From positions 1-32,936 of the forward strand of contig NZ_HG424483.1 in NCBI RefSeq assembly GCF_000336385.2: a stretch of 32,936 nucleotides of DNA, written 5' to 3'. A program made the position numbers and the translations under genes. The notes beneath the pieces were generated by a model. That model had not been told where the DNA came from, ran no database searches, and worked only from the letters and a program-made list of their open reading frames with translations. The DNA is from Lysobacter antibioticus HS124. Lineage in GTDB: Bacteria; Pseudomonadota; Gammaproteobacteria; Xanthomonadales; Xanthomonadaceae. Position 1 is the first letter of the stretch. Each line of letters begins with the position of its first letter. Shown here piece by piece: positions 32,926 through 32,936 of this stretch.

Positions 32926-32936
32926 GGGGGGGGGGG
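32926..32936. other. Terminal run of eleven G (probable contig edge)
   Basis: The window ends in G11 straight after CTAGTTTTC. A homopolymer at an exact sequence end is more likely an assembly or sequencing artefact than biology. It is relevant when judging the G-run frameshifts in the protease at 28443. Confidence 0.5.

Noticed and set aside
1-32936. CRISPR array, tRNA or rRNA genes
   Set aside because: No regularly spaced direct repeats, cloverleaf or rRNA-like sequence was seen on reading the window.

Overview
The window looks like chromosomal accessory DNA from a Lysobacter-like member of the Xanthomonadaceae (Gammaproteobacteria). The evidence is the generally high G+C and strong G/C third-position bias, the number of secreted lytic enzymes (GH18 chitinase, GH85 endoglycosidase, metzincin protease with PKD and PPC domains, subtilase), a katB-ankB pair, and a predicted type IV secretion effector with a XVIPCD-type C-terminus. 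No rRNA, tRNA or CRISPR array was seen. The last 11 bases are all G, so the right edge may be a contig end.

Layout. 1-8622 is an insertion-sequence-rich block. It holds a partial IS3-type OrfA at the left edge, a near-complete IS3-family element (277-1458) with a frameshifted orfB, a secreted GH85 endo-beta-N-acetylglucosaminidase (minus), a second IS3-family element (3918-5044, minus, transposase broken), a secreted M12-like metalloprotease (minus), and a deleted IS3 copy (about 8190-8622) whose right end matches that of the first element. The two enzyme genes are visibly more A/T-rich than the rest. 8650-11774 holds a probable frameshifted small gene, a tandem pair of unrecognised secreted paralogues, a decayed stretch and a small hypothetical gene. 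11827-12386 is an Hsp20 gene with a textbook sigma-32 promoter.

13048-15350 pairs a LecB-like calcium lectin with a secreted mono-heme cytochrome c. 15570-18513 (minus) is an operon for a heavy-metal (probably copper) P1B-ATPase with a DUF5676-type membrane protein, headed by a perfect FNR/ANR box. 19038-20834 is a secreted modular chitinase. A heavily decayed IS3 remnant follows at about 20946-21310, then a hybrid sensor kinase (21442-24066, minus). 24861-27966 carries periplasmic catalase, its ankyrin partner and a secreted NTF2/SnoaL-like protein.

28443-30118 is a subtilisin-like protease broken by one stop codon and two G-run insertions. It converges, across a strong bidirectional terminator, on a 393-aa protein with a cholera-toxin-like ADP-ribosyltransferase N-terminus and a XVIPCD-like C-terminus, a candidate type IV secreted antibacterial effector. 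The window ends with an RcsB-like LuxR-family response regulator. RcsAB-box-like palindromes occur upstream of the metalloprotease and the catalase, and a looser dyad lies between the effector and the regulator, so a local regulon is a testable idea. The general theme is predation and competition (lytic enzymes, lectin, toxin) plus oxidative, heat and metal stress resistance, in a region reshaped by IS3 elements.
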